NCBI GenBank assembly: GCA_015179025.1
Contig: WHUX01000094.1
Span: 1 to 64,000, forward strand
Reading direction: 5' to 3'
Origin: Terfezia claveryi
Taxonomy: Eukaryota; Ascomycota; Pezizomycetes; Pezizales; Pezizaceae
Length of the DNA stretch: 64,000 bases
Shown here: in pieces, positions 22,825-35,706 of the stretch
How the letters are laid out: each line of letters begins with the position of its first letter
Numbering within the stretch: position 1 is the stretch's first letter
The notes under the pieces: generated by a model
What the model was told of the DNA's origin: nothing
The model's database searches: none
Seen by the model: only the letters and a program-made list of their open reading frames with translations
Program-made: the position numbers and the translations under genes

Positions 22825-25800
22825 ATGCTCTATTTCGCATCAGCTACATGCAGACGAATTTGTTTTCCTCCACGTAGCATATCATCGAAATGTTTGGGAT
22901 ACCCCTCCTCACGATTTCAGCGTGCCCCGCTGTTGCAGGCACTCTCCCGACACTATGCCACCGAGGCTCAGGAAGGAACAAAGGAGCCAAAAACTCTGCG
23001 CAAAGGTATTTATTTGTCTTCAATCTGATTTCAGTAAGACTTTGAAAATAATAATTTATTCAATTTGAAGATGCCAAACAACGAGTGAACCAGATTCATG
23101 TACAGCAGCTCAGTGACGTTGTATACAAGCAAGTCTTTCCTGGGTTATCGAGCGCTATACCTAAGGTGCCAACCGAGCTCATTCAGTTATCGACATCACA
23201 CCTGAAGCATCATGAGCTTTATGGAAAGAATTCAGACAATACGCCACCAATAGGCTTCGACCTCCCCGAATTGGTCGGGGACAGTAAGACTCTTGACGAG
23301 CACTTCCACTGGCTTGGGATGTCCGTTGCTCACCCTTATCTTCAGTTAGCTAAAGATTTTGCGAATGGGTCAATACCAGAGGCGCCGTATACTGAGCCAC
23401 CTATACCTGCAAAAGAGGCAGAGAATGGGCAGCTTAAACATCCAGAAGAGACGGAGGACGGGCAGCCTAAAACCCGAGAAGAGGAAGAGGAGGGGGATAA
23501 CATGGGCTCCGAACTACCAGAAGAGGCAGGGGAAGGGGGGGGGACGCAGAAAAGGAGTCCCAAGGCTGCAGGGAGGATGGAATGGGTACTTGATCGACCG
23601 GGCTGGACGAAATATGTTGTGGGACAAGTTCCGGAGCCTGTCGATTCTCCAGGGAACGAGGAAATGCTGGTATTCGATGTCGAGACTCTATATAAAGAAT
23701 CACCGTTTGCGATCATGGCATGTGCTGCGAGTCCCACTGCTTGGTATTCGTGGCTTTCCCCTTGGCTTCTGGAGCAAGAAGGATTCTCAAACCGGCAATT
23801 AATACCGCTTGGTGATCCTACGAAGCCAAGGGTTGTAGTTGGACACAATATTGGGTATGATAGGGCAAGGGTAAAGGAGGAATACGATTTGAAACCGACG
23901 AGAAATGCATTCCTAGATACGATGTCATTACATGTTGCAGTCAATGGGATGTGTTCACGCCAGCGACCTACCTGGCTGAAGCACAAAAAGAATATGGAAA
24001 TACGTGCGAAGTTGGGTGAGGAAACAGACAGTGTTGCTTTGAGGGAATTTATCCAGCAGTCGTCTGGTGCAGAAGAAGAGGAACTCTGGCTAGGCAGAAG
24101 CTCAATCAATTCGCTTAAGGATGTGGCTGAGTTTCATTGCAACAAAAAGGTCAATAAGGAGGTTCGTGATCAATTTGGTGTGCTTGATAGGAAGGGAGTA
24201 CGGGATATGCTGCCCACCTTGCTTAACTACTGCGCCTCTGATGTTTCCACAACCTTCGAGGTATATCAAAAGGTATTGGATGGGTTTCTCGCGGTATGCC
24301 CACATCCAGTGAGCTTCGGTGCCTTGCGGCACCTCTCCTCTGTTATTCTACCAGTCAACCAAGGGTGGGAGGACTATATCATGAGGGCGGAGGGTAAATA
24401 TAAGGAATTGTCTGAAGCGGTAGAAGGCAAACTATTGGGCTTGGTTAAGGCTGTCGTTGAGATGTCGCCGGAGGAGATAAAAGGTAATCATTGGTTGGAA
24501 CAGCTTGACTGGACGGTAGAGCCGCAGAGGTACTTAAAACCGAAGAAACCAAAGAAACCAAAGAAACCAGAGAAATCAGAGAAATCAGAGAAACCAAAGA
24601 AACGCACAAAGAAATCTAAAAAGCAGGATGGCGCACTGGTTGAGGGCTCTTCCGAAGCGGAAGCACAGCCGGCACCCGAGATCCCGCAGTCAGTTGAGGA
24701 AGAGCTTGTATTGACCCCAGATACGCGCCAGAAGCTACCAGGAAAGCCCCAGTGGTATCGCGACCTTGTCAAGAAACAGGGCGCACCGCCCACTATCACC
24801 GTCCGCTCTAGGATTGCCGCTATAATGCTTGAGTTGTCTTGGGATACCTACCCTCTCGCCTGGTCTGATAAGCATGGATGGACCTTCAAGGTTCCTGCGG
24901 GTGAAGCTGAGGCATACATGGAAAAGGAAAAGAATGCCCTCAAATGTGTTTTCACAGATGAGGATAAGCCTGCCCGTTTAAAGGAAGATAAAGAACATGT
25001 TTACTTTAAGCTCCCTCACAAGGACGGGCCAACCGCAAGATGCGTCAACCCATTATCAAAAGCATATCTTAAATTATTTGAGGAAGGAAGGCTTACATCA
25101 GACTTACCACTTGCCCGTGAAGCGCTTGATATGAATGCACAGTGCTCATATTGGATTAGTTCAAGGGAAAGGATCCTGGGGCAAATGGTGGTGTATCAAG
25201 ATGAATTGAGTAAAATGGGGATCAAACAGGAAGAGGATCCTGAGAAAGCTCGTTCGGAGGCCGTAAAGGATGGTATTTTGGCATTATCAGATGTTAGACT
25301 CCGTCCTTCCGCGGCGCCCCCAACTGGTAATACTTCGGATCCCAAGCTGGGCTTCATATTGCCCCAATTGATACCTATGGGTACGGTCACTCGGAGAGCA
25401 GTGGAAAAGACATGGTTGACAGCTAGCAACGCAAAGAAAAATCGAGTTGGGTCAGAATTAAAGTCCATGGTCACGGCGCCGACGGGGTACCACTTTGTTG
25501 GTGCAGACGTAGAGTACGTCTTTCCCTACCGCTTGTATTGTACTAGATGAATACTTATTTAACGATATCACAGCTCCCAAGAACTCTGGATAGCGAGTTT
25601 AGTCGGTGATGCACAGCTTCAACTTCACGGTGGTACCGCATTAGGCTTCATGACACTGGAAGGAACTAAGTCCGCAGGAACTGACCTTCACTCGAAGACG
25701 GCAAGTATCTTAGGAATATCGCGAAATAGTGCGAAGATATTTAATTACGGACGTATCTACGGTGCTGGAGTTAAATTTGCCACTGCTTTGCTGAAGCAGT

Positions 25801-26984
25801 TTAACCCATCGATATCAGATTTACATGCAGTCAAGACTGCAGAGGACCTCTACAAGGCAACTAAGGGTGAGAAGCTTCGTGGGAGGCATACAAAACTCGT
25901 CGAAAACCCTTTTTGGTTCGGAGGCACCGAGTCTTTCGTATTCAATCGTCTCGAGGACTTTGCGAATCAAGAACAACCAAGGACACCTGTTCTTGGTGCA
26001 GGGATAACGGAAGCGCTGATGAAACAGTATCTCAGCAAAGGTGGTTTCATGACATCACGGATCAACTGGGCAATTCAGTCAAGTGGGGTGGATTATCTCC
26101 ATCTACTCGTCACTAGTATGGACTACTTGATTCGCAAGTATGGACTTGACGCAAGACTAGCGATCACGGTACATGACGAGATTCGGTATTTAGTCAAGAG
26201 CGAAGACAGATACCGTTCCGCCATGGCCCTTCAGATTGCGAACGTCTGGACAAGAGCAATGTTTAGCCAGCAAATGGGGATTAACGATCTTCCACAATCT
26301 TGCGCTTACTTCTCTGCAGTAGACATTGACACCGTATTGCGAAAAGAGGTTGATATGGACTGCATAACTCCATCAAATCCAAATCCTATTCCTCCAGGAG
26401 AAAGTGTCGACATATTTCAGCTCTTGGACAAGGGCGAGGAAGCAAGGCTAGATCGAGGGGTCAACTCTGCGGTAGACATCGAGATTGAAGAGAGCAAAAA
26501 AATGAACCCGTATGTGACTAGGGTGCCTGTTATGCGAGAGCTCGCAGACCAGAGTGGTACTAAGTCGGACCAGCTTTGGGCATTGAAAGCGCAAATGGCA
26601 ACCAATGTCTCAGCTGCCATAGCTGTGATGAAAGCATGGAGAGCTGAGCGAGATGCGCCCAAAAAGACCGTCAGTTCGAGGGTTACCACTGATGTCAAGG
26701 ACACCTCGACCCTGAGCAAGGGCAATGTGATTATGGGACTAGGGGAGGCCCAGACAGCTAAGCAAGCTACATACACGAAGCCCGTAAGCTTGAAGAGGTC
26801 TACAGCTACTCGCAAGAGTATCTCAACGCTGACCGAGAACGAGTATGATTCGTTAGAATTAGAGAGTGAGATTCTCAATCATCACTTGGATTTGGTCTCA
26901 AGGTCATATCAGCAGACACTCCCTGCTCGACCAGTTCACCTTGAATTCAAGTCGATGAGCAGCCAGACTAAATTGACTTCGTAA
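22825..26984 (+). CDS. MIP1: Mitochondrial DNA polymerase gamma
   Basis: Exons 22825-23005, 23071-25513 and 25574-26984 give 1344 aa. The first ~45 residues are basic and free of acidic residues until RHYATEAQE, fitting a mitochondrial presequence. Exonuclease motifs are VFDVETL (about 260), VVGHNIGYDRARVKEEY (about 314) and YCASDV (about 446). Polymerase motifs are VGADVDSQELWIASLVGDA (about 870, rebuilt across intron 2), RNSAKIFNYGRIYGAG (about 925) and VHDEIRYL (about 1073). These define the family A mitochondrial replicase, with proofreading and polymerase sites intact. A lysine-proline low-complexity stretch (PKKPKKPEKSEKSEKP, around 24540-24620) sits in the spacer region, and the C-terminal ~250 residues extend past the polymerase core, as in other filamentous fungi. 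Confidence 0.95.
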
Positions 26985-27416
26985 AGGGGTTCTTTGCTCT
27001 CCTGTTGATGTAGATTTCGAGCTCTTATGCTCTTTGGTTGGGTGATCGGAGTTACATTTGAGGTTGAGTGTAAAGGTTTCATTTGCAAATTCATCTTTGG
27101 TTTTTCTATATCTGATATAACTTACATTTGGCGAGGGGAACAAAAGTAACATTGAAGATTGAAGTATATACTGTATGTGTGGCACCACAATCAGTCCGCT
27201 GTTCATATCGTTCGGGTAGATAGTTTGCATACGTAACTGACTGCCTGGCATATATAAGCTCGCCATACAGGTAGTCTGCTAGATAATAATTTAGAACCAT
27301 TTTAGTGCATAGTTACCCTGATTTCTAATATTTCTTGCACCAAGGTGGCGGATGTTTCATTTTACCTTCATTACGCACTCAACCGTGTGCTTCACGCACT
27401 GGGCAAAAAGTTTCGT
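26985..27416. other. Intergenic region between MIP1 and tRNA-Gly
   Basis: This contains the MIP1 3' flank and a GTTACCCTGA copy at 27312-27321. On the reverse strand, TTTTT at 27405-27409 would terminate transcription of the tRNA. No gene is seen. Confidence 0.5.
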
Positions 27417-27487
27417 TGCATCGATCGGGAGTCGAACCCGAGCCAATTGCTTGGAAGGCAATTATCCTACCGTTGGACCATCGAAGC
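27417..27487 (-). tRNA. tRNA-Gly(UCC)
   Basis: On the reverse strand the cloverleaf is complete: acceptor GCTTCGA/TCGATGC, D-arm with GTCC..GGAT, anticodon stem ATTGC/GCAAT closing the loop CTTCCAA (anticodon UCC), and T-arm TCGGG-TTCGACT-CCCGA, with discriminator A. There is one T:T mismatch at acceptor pair 3:70. No intron is present. A TTTTT terminator follows within about 10 nt. Confidence 0.93.
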
Positions 27488-27978
27488 TAACTTTTTAAAT
27501 TTGTTTAATACAAATAAAGTGAACCTCTACTCTATTTTAAGTATGCCTAGTTTCTCCAGTCCCTTACGCAGGTGACAAGCAAAAGTGCCTACTACGCCTA
27601 GACTAAAAAGTTGCTTAAAGAATGGTCATATTAGTATATGAGAACTTAGTTGTGCATGCATGCCCCCCGCTTATTTTGATATCTAGTTTTCAGACATCCA
27701 GGATGGAGGAGATGTGGTGCTGTGCTTCTAAGGTACGTAGGCCTTTACAATACATTGTGTATGGTCGACTGACCTCCTCAAACCAAATAGATGAACATAT
27801 CCGGACATACACGAATAATAATTGCGAGACCATATGTAGCTGACCCCCCCGATCTTGATAAACTGATCTGCTAAACATAATAATAATAAAGACACTTCCC
27901 GCATCCCATCCAACTACCAGGCAATTGAAGTCCAAGCGCCAAATCTGTGCACCTGCTGCTTCTGGGTTTTTTCTACAC
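27488..27978. other. Intergenic region
   Basis: About 490 bp between the tRNA and the deaminase 3' end. I see no gene; the open frames on both strands lack motifs. Confidence 0.45.
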
Positions 27979-29614
27979 CTAAATGAGTTTCACCCCTTCT
28001 TCCCCCTGCCCCCAGGCCTTGAATATGCTTTCAAGCCGATCCTGCTCGCCCTTTCCCGCAAAAATCGTTTTGATGCCAGAGTATGATAAGCCATAAAGCT
28101 GCTTGGGCGTAAGTTGGAAGTGCTCTGCGACAAGGGCATATTCATTTGACAATTGGCTATAGAAGATACCAACATCATCGGTCTTTTTGGACGAAAGGCG
28201 GTAAGTAAGTTTACACTGACAAATAATGGAAGTGGTAATGTGTGGTTATGGAATGGGAATATTGAGAACCAGCTGAGGGTAACTGGGTTATACAGAACTG
28301 AGCCGTATGAACAATTAGATATCAGAAGAAATAACACCTACAGCTATCAAAAGAGGAAAGAAGCCTCAGATAAATAAATCCAGAAACCCAGAGAAATAGG
28401 CAAACTCACACAGAGCACCACGGGACATTGTTGCTCCAAGAACCACATTCTGAAATGATGGTCACCATAACCACCTATCTTATCTTCTTCACCTTCTGTA
28501 CCAGCCGTGACAAGCATTTTCGCGTGTACGTTGCAGCTAATACACAGCTCCAACGCAACATTCCTCTTGCGCAGCTCCTCTCGTATAGACTCAGGGATGT
28601 GGATCACGTGACCAAGCCTATCTGGTTTGAAGGATAACAGCAAGTGGAGGTCTTCCTCGGCAGATGTTTTTGCCACTTCGCCAAAATGCAATGTAATTTT
28701 CAGCCCCGCGGCGCGTGCCTGTGCAAAGTGTGGTCCGAAGGACGCGATGTCTCCTTTCTAGAAATAAATTGCCAAATATGGTCACTGGTTAGCCTTGACG
28801 TGTTAAGCGAGAGGGAAAAGCCGTGAAAATGGGATCACTTTGATTGAATGAGGTAAATTTGACAGTGAGCAATACCAGGGGATCCCCGCACAGGTCCACC
28901 CCCACTACTCCCCGGCCTTGATACCGAGTCGCGAGGTTGATGCATTCTTGTGCTTTCTCGGGAGTGTCCCTTCTGTCAATTGACAGGATTAGATACGTCT
29001 TCATGGTGCTTGAAGACGTATTGTAATCATTGATAGAATCTAGGACGGCCTTAATATATTGGGCTTTAGTGAGCCCAGTCTCTTTAGATTCCCGTGGGGT
29101 CGTTCTTAGCTCTAGGTAAATGACTCCATCATTATCAAAGTCCTGGAGCACAGCATTTGTGGAGTATTTGATAGTTTCAACATCGTTGCATAAGCGGTAG
29201 ATATAATTTGAGAATAGTGGAAAACATCTGCAGAGATTGAATGAGCATGTATGTGAGCCACAGACCTCATTCCGAATTTTTAAAAGTGGCATAATCATAT
29301 ACAGTAAACATTGATTGAAATGGGCCAATACTTGACTATGTCATAGTCAACCTTCCCACTAGGCATCACGACAATGGGATCCTCAAGATCATATAGCAAG
29401 CCCTCCTGGTCCGCAGCCTCCTTTTTCTGCATCCAGATCCTATGCAGACATTCACGGCTAATGCTACCTGATAAATGTGCATGGAGTTCCTGGTGAAAGT
29501 CAGTCGTCACGGAGCTGAACGGGCTGGCTAATGTAAACCAACGATCTTAGGCAACTTCTTGCAGAATTCCTGAAGAGCTGAGGGCTCGGACTTAGTGCTG
29601 TTGTTGAGGTCCAT
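27979..29614 (-). CDS. Adenosine deaminase-like protein (ADAL/MAPDA type)
   Basis: Five exons (29614-29543, 29489-29332, 29227-28876, 28757-28410 and 28182-27979) give 377 aa. Metal-binding HAHLSGS follows PKIE at about residue 27. GVVGVDLCGDP, LHFGEV (catalytic glutamate), RLGHV, and CTDDVGIF (metal aspartate) are in order, so the active site is complete. The SGS after HAHL and the length fit the ADAL branch, which removes the alkylamine from N6-methyl-AMP, rather than classical adenosine deaminase. The first intron uses an unusual GTTGGT donor. The last intron is long for this locus (227 nt) and includes GAGGGTAAC, a near-copy of the dispersed motif. Confidence 0.85.
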
Positions 29615-29691
29615 CTAAGCCTGAGACTGAGGTCAAAAACTGATTTTGGTTTAGTGGGAGACCGTTTTCAGATAGTTGGATCGAGTTTTGA

Positions 29692-29893
29692 TTAACATAA
29701 TGGATGGGGTTGCGAGGCGGATGGGGTTGTGGCTGCGAGACCAGACTAGACGAACTGCGCCAACCAACGTAAGATAAACTGGTGCTTGTACCAGATACCT
29801 TATATTATGAGCTAGATTACTTTCCATTATCCCATTGTCGGGTTGATCCTGTCTTGAGATCAACACGCCTCGCAACTCCATCCATTTACGTTA
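29692..29893. mobile_element. 200-bp MITE-like inverted-repeat element
   Basis: The left end TAACATAATGGATGGGGTTG (29692 on) and the right end, read in reverse complement as TAACGTAAATGGATGGAGTT, match over about 28 bp including GCGAGGCG. The interior has no coding capacity. An ACCAGACTA motif lies inside at 29740-29748. It sits just upstream of the deaminase start. A TSD of TA or TTA is possible but not certain. Confidence 0.55.
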
Positions 29894-32396
29894 GGAGGAT
29901 GAAAAGGGCTTCGTAATTGTGGAAGGCCATATCATATCATATATATATATATACAATACTTAAGTTGGGATCTAGCGCCAAGGGATCGGATTCAGGGGGC
30001 TCTATGGGCAGCACCAATCAGGTACGAGATTGGTTAATCAAAACTGGGGAAGATGCGACATACCTTACCCTATTCGTTATTAAGGATCTCTGGTCAGAGT
30101 GTAGCAACTGCCTATAGGGAAGCCTAAAAACAGTTTTTCTGCACAATACAGTGATTGACGATTTTGATTTTTTTGGTAACTATGGGATTTAACCCAGTCT
30201 GGTTGGGTTTAACCTTGGTAGGAACTCTATACGAGACTGGCCTAAGGAGTGAAGGCTCAAGTTAAAGGGCTGGAAAAAATATATAGGAAGATGGTTCCCC
30301 ATCCACTCGTGAATAGATTATATATCTAAAAGTGAGTACGACATAATCAATTCTTCTACAAGACCTTTAATTTTATAGACTTTGTAACAACTGAGATTGT
30401 GGTAGTTGAGAAATGGAGGAGCAAAATCTTCAATTTTTACGTGTATTGTTCAGAAAACCCATGGCTCCGGCTCCCTCTAATAGCCATGTATGTGACAACT
30501 CCAATAATAACTGGATATGGATTTGTCTACAGTCTGGTTGGCATTAATCTAAACTTACTTCAACTTGGGGAAATTTCTGTGGCTTTCCTTTATAGGTCTC
30601 GGGTACTTGATTTGAATTTAATTGCAAGCTTAAGGCGGGAGAAACCACATGCACACCGGAGATTGTGTGACAATGTCGTAAGGCTGGGTGTCAAAATCGG
30701 TATTAAGAGAAGGTATGCGAATGTAAGTTGCCCATTGGCAGGTTTGTCGACCTTGGGAAATCATGCTATATGTGAGTAACGTTTATGAGAGAGCCACCTT
30801 CACAACTCATGATTAAACGACCCTGATTTAGCTTTTAGCGCCCAGTTACCAACAACAGGCCTAGATACCTTCAGCTACGAAGGTCTGTTAATACGTCGTG
30901 TACATACATATAAGCTCTCACCTCTTACCTCCGTACAAGAGCAACGAGTTTGATATATTCAGCGCATCCTGTTCTCATCCTGACAGAGATATGCAGCGCT
31001 ACATAAACTGTAGCACCCCGGGCGGCTTGGCGGTCCAGAGAGGCACTGAGACATTTTACCTGAAGATATTTCGACTTTGCCGTTTGCATGTTCAGAGTTG
31101 ATAGCGAGTGAATTCGAGTATGGCGTCGGGTGAGAACCTCCCGATCTGTTGAAATTGCTTTCTTGGACGGAAAGTCTTGAAAAGCCGTCTATGATACTGT
31201 ATTCTTCTGTTGAAACCCTAAGGCAGGCAGAGAGAGACTGGCACCATAATCATTATAAAGCAGGTTCCCTTACAGCTAAGTACTTAAGCTCCTGCTCGGG
31301 ATTTGGGTTCAGGTGTTTTGGCCTGGGGGTAAACACGGTATATCAAATCAACCAGCAGTTGAGAACTACATAGAAGGCGACCTAGAAGTCTAGAAGGCTA
31401 TCTACTGTAGCTGTTGCGGCAAGATCGAAGACTTGGTGCCTCCAGGGCCGGCGTGCATTATTGGACATGGGCGAGGGCTTCTGGTGGTGGTGGTACATGT
31501 AGATGCTTCCGGACTTCCCAGGCAGCGGTCAGGCAATTCACCCTTGTCCCCTTCTCTGGCACCAACCTGCATTTAATTCAAGCTTGTTTCTGCTCCTTAC
31601 TCCGTACTTTGGCCCTCGCACTCTGGACTCTGGGCTGGAAACATCGCCGTCTACAGCTCATCTTTAGGTGCAGTGCGAGGCTGCGGATACATTGGTCATA
31701 GCTGTCTCTTCTTTGGTCCACCGCATCCCATAATCTCCAAGACAGACAAGACAGACAAGACAGACAAGACAGACAAGACAGACAAGACAGACAAGACTTC
31801 GCCCCCTCCATCCCCCCTACATATCTAGTAGCCGGGCTGGCTCGCAGCATAGAATTAAGTGAGGAAACTGCTAAAGTAATTAACGAGCAAATCAGCCGCC
31901 ATCGCCTCTCTGGCTCCCCCTAAACACAACCTCCATCTCGCTCCCAGACTATCCCACAGACCTCCGTTTCTCTGTTTCTCCTCTCCTTTCGAACACGGCG
32001 ACTTTCTAACGGCTGTAGTTCTGCGCCCTACTGAAGTATTCTTCTGTGTCGCTTTGCTCTCTTTAGGACTGGGCACTTGCAGAGAGCAATTGATCAAGTT
32101 GTTTCCAGCACGGTTAATTCACAAAAATCTCGGCTCGGCATTCACATTGGCCGCCCCCAGATACTCGACCGTTTAAAGCAACAAAGCACCCCCCTTTTCC
32201 TCCTGGTGTTGCCTGTCAACGTCACCGACCACTGGGCCCCGTTCTTCGCTGTCGCATCGTTTCATTCGTTGTGCTTGTGGCAGTTCCGCCGCCGATCACC
32301 CATCGGAATCACGTAGAAAGGTCTTAATCCACACAGCCCCCATAAGGAGAAACACGACTATTCCGCAAGAGCGATCCAAGTGCACAGCAAGCAAGA
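29894..32396. other. Large intergenic region upstream of the G-beta gene
   Basis: I see no gene in 2.5 kb. It contains an AT-dinucleotide run at about 29934-29955, TAGTCTGGTTG-type motifs at 30195-30206 and 30530-30543, and a GACAGACAA microsatellite. The last ~500 bp before 32397 are pyrimidine-rich and probably the long 5' leader/promoter of the G-beta gene. Confidence 0.45.
31739..31797. repeat. 9-bp microsatellite (GACAGACAA)n
   Basis: About six tandem GACAGACAA units. Because the period is nine, it produces a spurious reverse-strand reading of repeated Cys-Leu-Ser, which is not a gene. Confidence 0.85.
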
Positions 32397-33662
32397 ATGT
32401 CGACAGATATTCAGGACAAAATTGCCGCTGCGAGGCGCGAGGCAGAGAGTCTCAAGGAGCGGATAAAGAGGAGGAAGGATGAGATGGCCGATGCCGACTG
32501 TACGTGTCTCGCCTTCTATCTCGCTTTATACTTCAATAGCTGATTCCATGGAACAGTGAGGCAGATTGCCAGAGACACCCTAGAGCCTATCCCACGCATT
32601 GGAATGAAGGTGCGAAGAACTCTCAAGGGGCATTTGGCGAAGATTTACGCTATGCACTGGTCTACCGACCGTAGACACCTTGTTTCAGCCTCCCAGGATG
32701 GGAAGCTTATCATCTGGGATGCATATACCACAAATAAGGTCCATGCTATACCACTTAGATCTTCCTGGGTCATGACTTGTGCTTACGCACCAAGTGGAAA
32801 TTTCGTCGCCTGTGGCGGTTTGGACAACATCTGTAGTGTTTACAACCTCTCATCCCGTGACGGGCCAACCCGAGTAGCTCGCGAATTGTCCGGCCATTCA
32901 GGTTACCTTTCATGCTGCAGGTTCATTAACGACCGGAGAATTTTAACGTCATCAGGTGATATGACCTGTATGCTTTGGGACATTGAGACTGGGGCAAAAC
33001 TCACTGAATTTTCTGACCATCTTGGAGATGTCATGAGCCTCAGCATCAATCCCACCAACCAAAATATATTTGTGTCAGGGGCTTGTGATGCATTCGCCAA
33101 GCTGTGGGATATCCGTACTGGCAAGGCTGTTCAAACGTTTGCTGGGCATGAATCAGATATCAACGCTGTCCAATTCTTCCCAGATGGCAATGCATTTGGT
33201 ACAGGGTCCGATGATGCTACTTGCAGACTCTTTGATATCCGCGCCGATCGGGAACTGAACCAGTACTCTGTATGAAAATATGCTTGTCAAAGCGCTATTG
33301 GCTATGTTACTAATATTTGAACCTAGTCTGAACAAATCCTCTGCGGAATTACATCCGTCGCGTTTTCCGTCTCTGGGCGACTTCTGTTTGCTGGTTACGA
33401 TGATTTTGAGTGCAAAGTATGTGTTCTGTCTTCCATTTCATGTGGCAGAGTCTAATCAACGAAATCTATAGGTATGGGATGTATTAAGGGGAGAACGTGT
33501 TGGTGTCCTCAGTGGGCATGATAACAGGGTTAGCTGTCTCGGTGTCAGCAATGATGGGATTAGTTTATGTACTGGGTCATGGGATTCTTTGGTAAACTAT
33601 TCTCTAATAACACTCAAATTTGAAACTGCTAACATTCTCAGTTGAAAATATGGGCATGGTAA
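32397..33662 (+). CDS. gnb-1: Heterotrimeric G protein beta subunit
   Basis: Five exons (32397-32499, 32557-33269, 33327-33416, 33472-33591 and 33642-33662) give 348 aa. The N-terminal helix ([20 protein letters not shown]) is the gamma-binding coiled coil. Seven WD40 blades follow, with typical ends such as KLIIWDA, CMLWDI, AKLWDI, CRLFDI, CKVWDV and the C-terminal LKIWAW. The near-invariant [20 protein letters not shown] is present. This is the G-beta of pheromone and nutrient signalling in ascomycetes (GNB-1/SfaD class). Length is close to the usual 350-360. The tiny last exon of six codons before the stop was chosen because it restores the conserved tryptophan-rich end. Confidence 0.95.
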
Positions 33663-35310
33663 GTCCAAATCGTGGATTCCGAACCAAATTATTCTATAAC
33701 ATGAGCGAAACCGAACCATTAAGGATCCAAAGCTCATGCGGGAATTTATAAGACTTGATGGTCATGAGCTTACGAACGGCGAATTTTTCTGGAACAGATG
33801 ACTTAGCGTCATGGTTTTAATTGATATATTGGGGGACAATGAGGAATGGGGGCAACGAGATTGACTCTTCTGGTTTTTCAAATGTCAGCATATCAGAAAT
33901 CACGAAGTTGTGATTTGCGGCGATTGAAATGCAACATTTTTTAAGGTGCTTTTTATGGGAAATACTGCGTTTGGGAAATTTACTTCATTCATGCTTTTTT
34001 TTCGGTTCTTTTCTACTCCATTTTTCTATATATCTTTTTTCTCTTTAGAATCCCCATTTAGTCCCTTCACACAGCTTCTAACCGTGGGTCTTGGCGATTC
34101 ATTGGCTGTTCTGAGAATTCATGCTTGTTTTTTCTTATACGGGAAGACTCTTCTCGCATTCACTTGTTTCCTTAACTTCCTTGCTAGTAGTAAATGGCGA
34201 GAGGCTACCTCTCCTCTACCCCGTCTCCATCCTTCTACCCTAAAAACATACTACCCTTACAACATAGCTCATATGCTCTTTCTATTATTCACTATATTTC
34301 TGTTTCCTTGCGTCAATTGAGTGCCTCGGATTCTTCTAATTTGTTTGCTACTTGATATTTTCCTACCTGCTTTCCTTGCTAGCGTCAATTTCATCGGTGG
34401 GTACGTTGGTGTGATATCAGAGAAATATGTTAAATTTTGCTAGTATATTTACTGCGACTGACTGTTGCTTACTATCAAAGCCTTTTCGCTATCCATTATA
34501 TTTATATTGATACCGCCATCTGCGCGGTTGGTCGAGGTACATCATATATAGTCTCTAAACCAGTTATTTCACTCAGTATCACAAACCCTTCACTCCTAGA
34601 ATCCAAAAACATGCTACCTCACCCGACGGAAAGGCCTACGGTACACTGGGCGTAATGGATGGTGGGATGGAAGTGGTTCTGCACGTATAGTTGTGTTTAA
34701 GTACTAGTACTTTCATGTGCAGGAAATTATGTCACGATCCCGCTGTCATAGGGTGTCGCAATTTAGACTATTTGCGATGTCGCCATTGAACGTCTGTGTC
34801 CAAAGCACGGCCGCGAACAGTGAACCAGGGTTTCACGTCGTCGGTGAATGGGAAGTTACCCTGAAACGCAGCTATAATGACAGATACAATAGTGGGGATT
34901 AAGTAATCACGGCAAAGGATTTAGTCTGGGCTACTCGTAAAATAGCACTAAACCTATGGGGATAGAACTATAGCCAAACGCAGCTGACCAAGCTTATAGA
35001 TGATAAGCACAACTATGCAGCGATTAAGCCAGTAGGGCATGCTAACGGTGATCATCATACCATATGCGCCCTCTTTGATATCGATATCAAGCCACCTCGA
35101 ACGTTAAAGTTCCAGACCCTCTGCGAGGGGTAGTGCAACCAGACTAAAGTTCACCATCTGACGTAAATAGTCTGCTAGTATAGGGCCTTGCGATCGCGCT
35201 TTGACACCTGCATTCTATGCATTTCCAAAAATGTAATTGACTCTGATAATATCTCTAGAACTAGCTAGCTAAACACGCAAATTACTACCCAAATCAGTGC
35301 CATATCACCG
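33663..35310. other. Intergenic region
   Basis: This 1.6-kb T-rich region shows no gene. It holds a GTTACCCTGAA copy at 34855-34865 and GTGCAACCAGACTA at 35133-35146. Confidence 0.45.
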
Positions 35311-35689
35311 AGCAAATCAGCTTGGAATCCACCGTGCAAATCGACCTAGAAATCAGCGTGCAGTTCGGCCTGGAATCCACCGGCAAATCGACCTAGAAAT
35401 CAGCGTGCAAATGAGCCTGGAATCTACTGGCAAATCGCCCTAGAAAACAGCATGCAAATGAGCCTGGAATCTACCGTGCAAATCGACCTAGAAATCAGCG
35501 TGCAAATGAGCCTGGAATCCACCGGCAAATCGATCTAGAAATCAGCGTGCAAATGAGCCTAGAATCCACCGGCAAATCGACCTAGAAATCAGCGTGCAAA
35601 CCAGCCTCGAATCCACTGTGCAAATCGACCTAGAAATCCGCATGCAAATGAGCCTGGAACCTACCGTGCAAATCGACCTAGAAATCAGG
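35311..35689. repeat. Minisatellite, 46-48-bp unit, about 8 copies
   Basis: Each unit reads approximately GCAAATCGACCTAGAAATCA, then GCGTGCAAATGAGCCTGGAA, then TCCACC. Starts recur at about 35335, 35383, 35429, 35477, 35523, 35571, 35619 and 35666. Within a unit, GTGCAAATGAGCCTGGAAT and GTGCAAATCGACCTAGAAAT are themselves related, so the unit is a duplicated ~24-mer. Copies differ by single substitutions. Confidence 0.9.
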
Positions 35690-35706
35690 AAATGTATGGG
35701 ACTCTT

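Noticed and set aside
23342..24109. A 255-codon reverse-strand frame
   Set aside because: It is antisense to the well supported MIP1 coding exon and has no motif of its own.
31578..31850. Cys-Leu-Ser repeat protein on the reverse strand
   Set aside because: It is produced by a 9-bp microsatellite.
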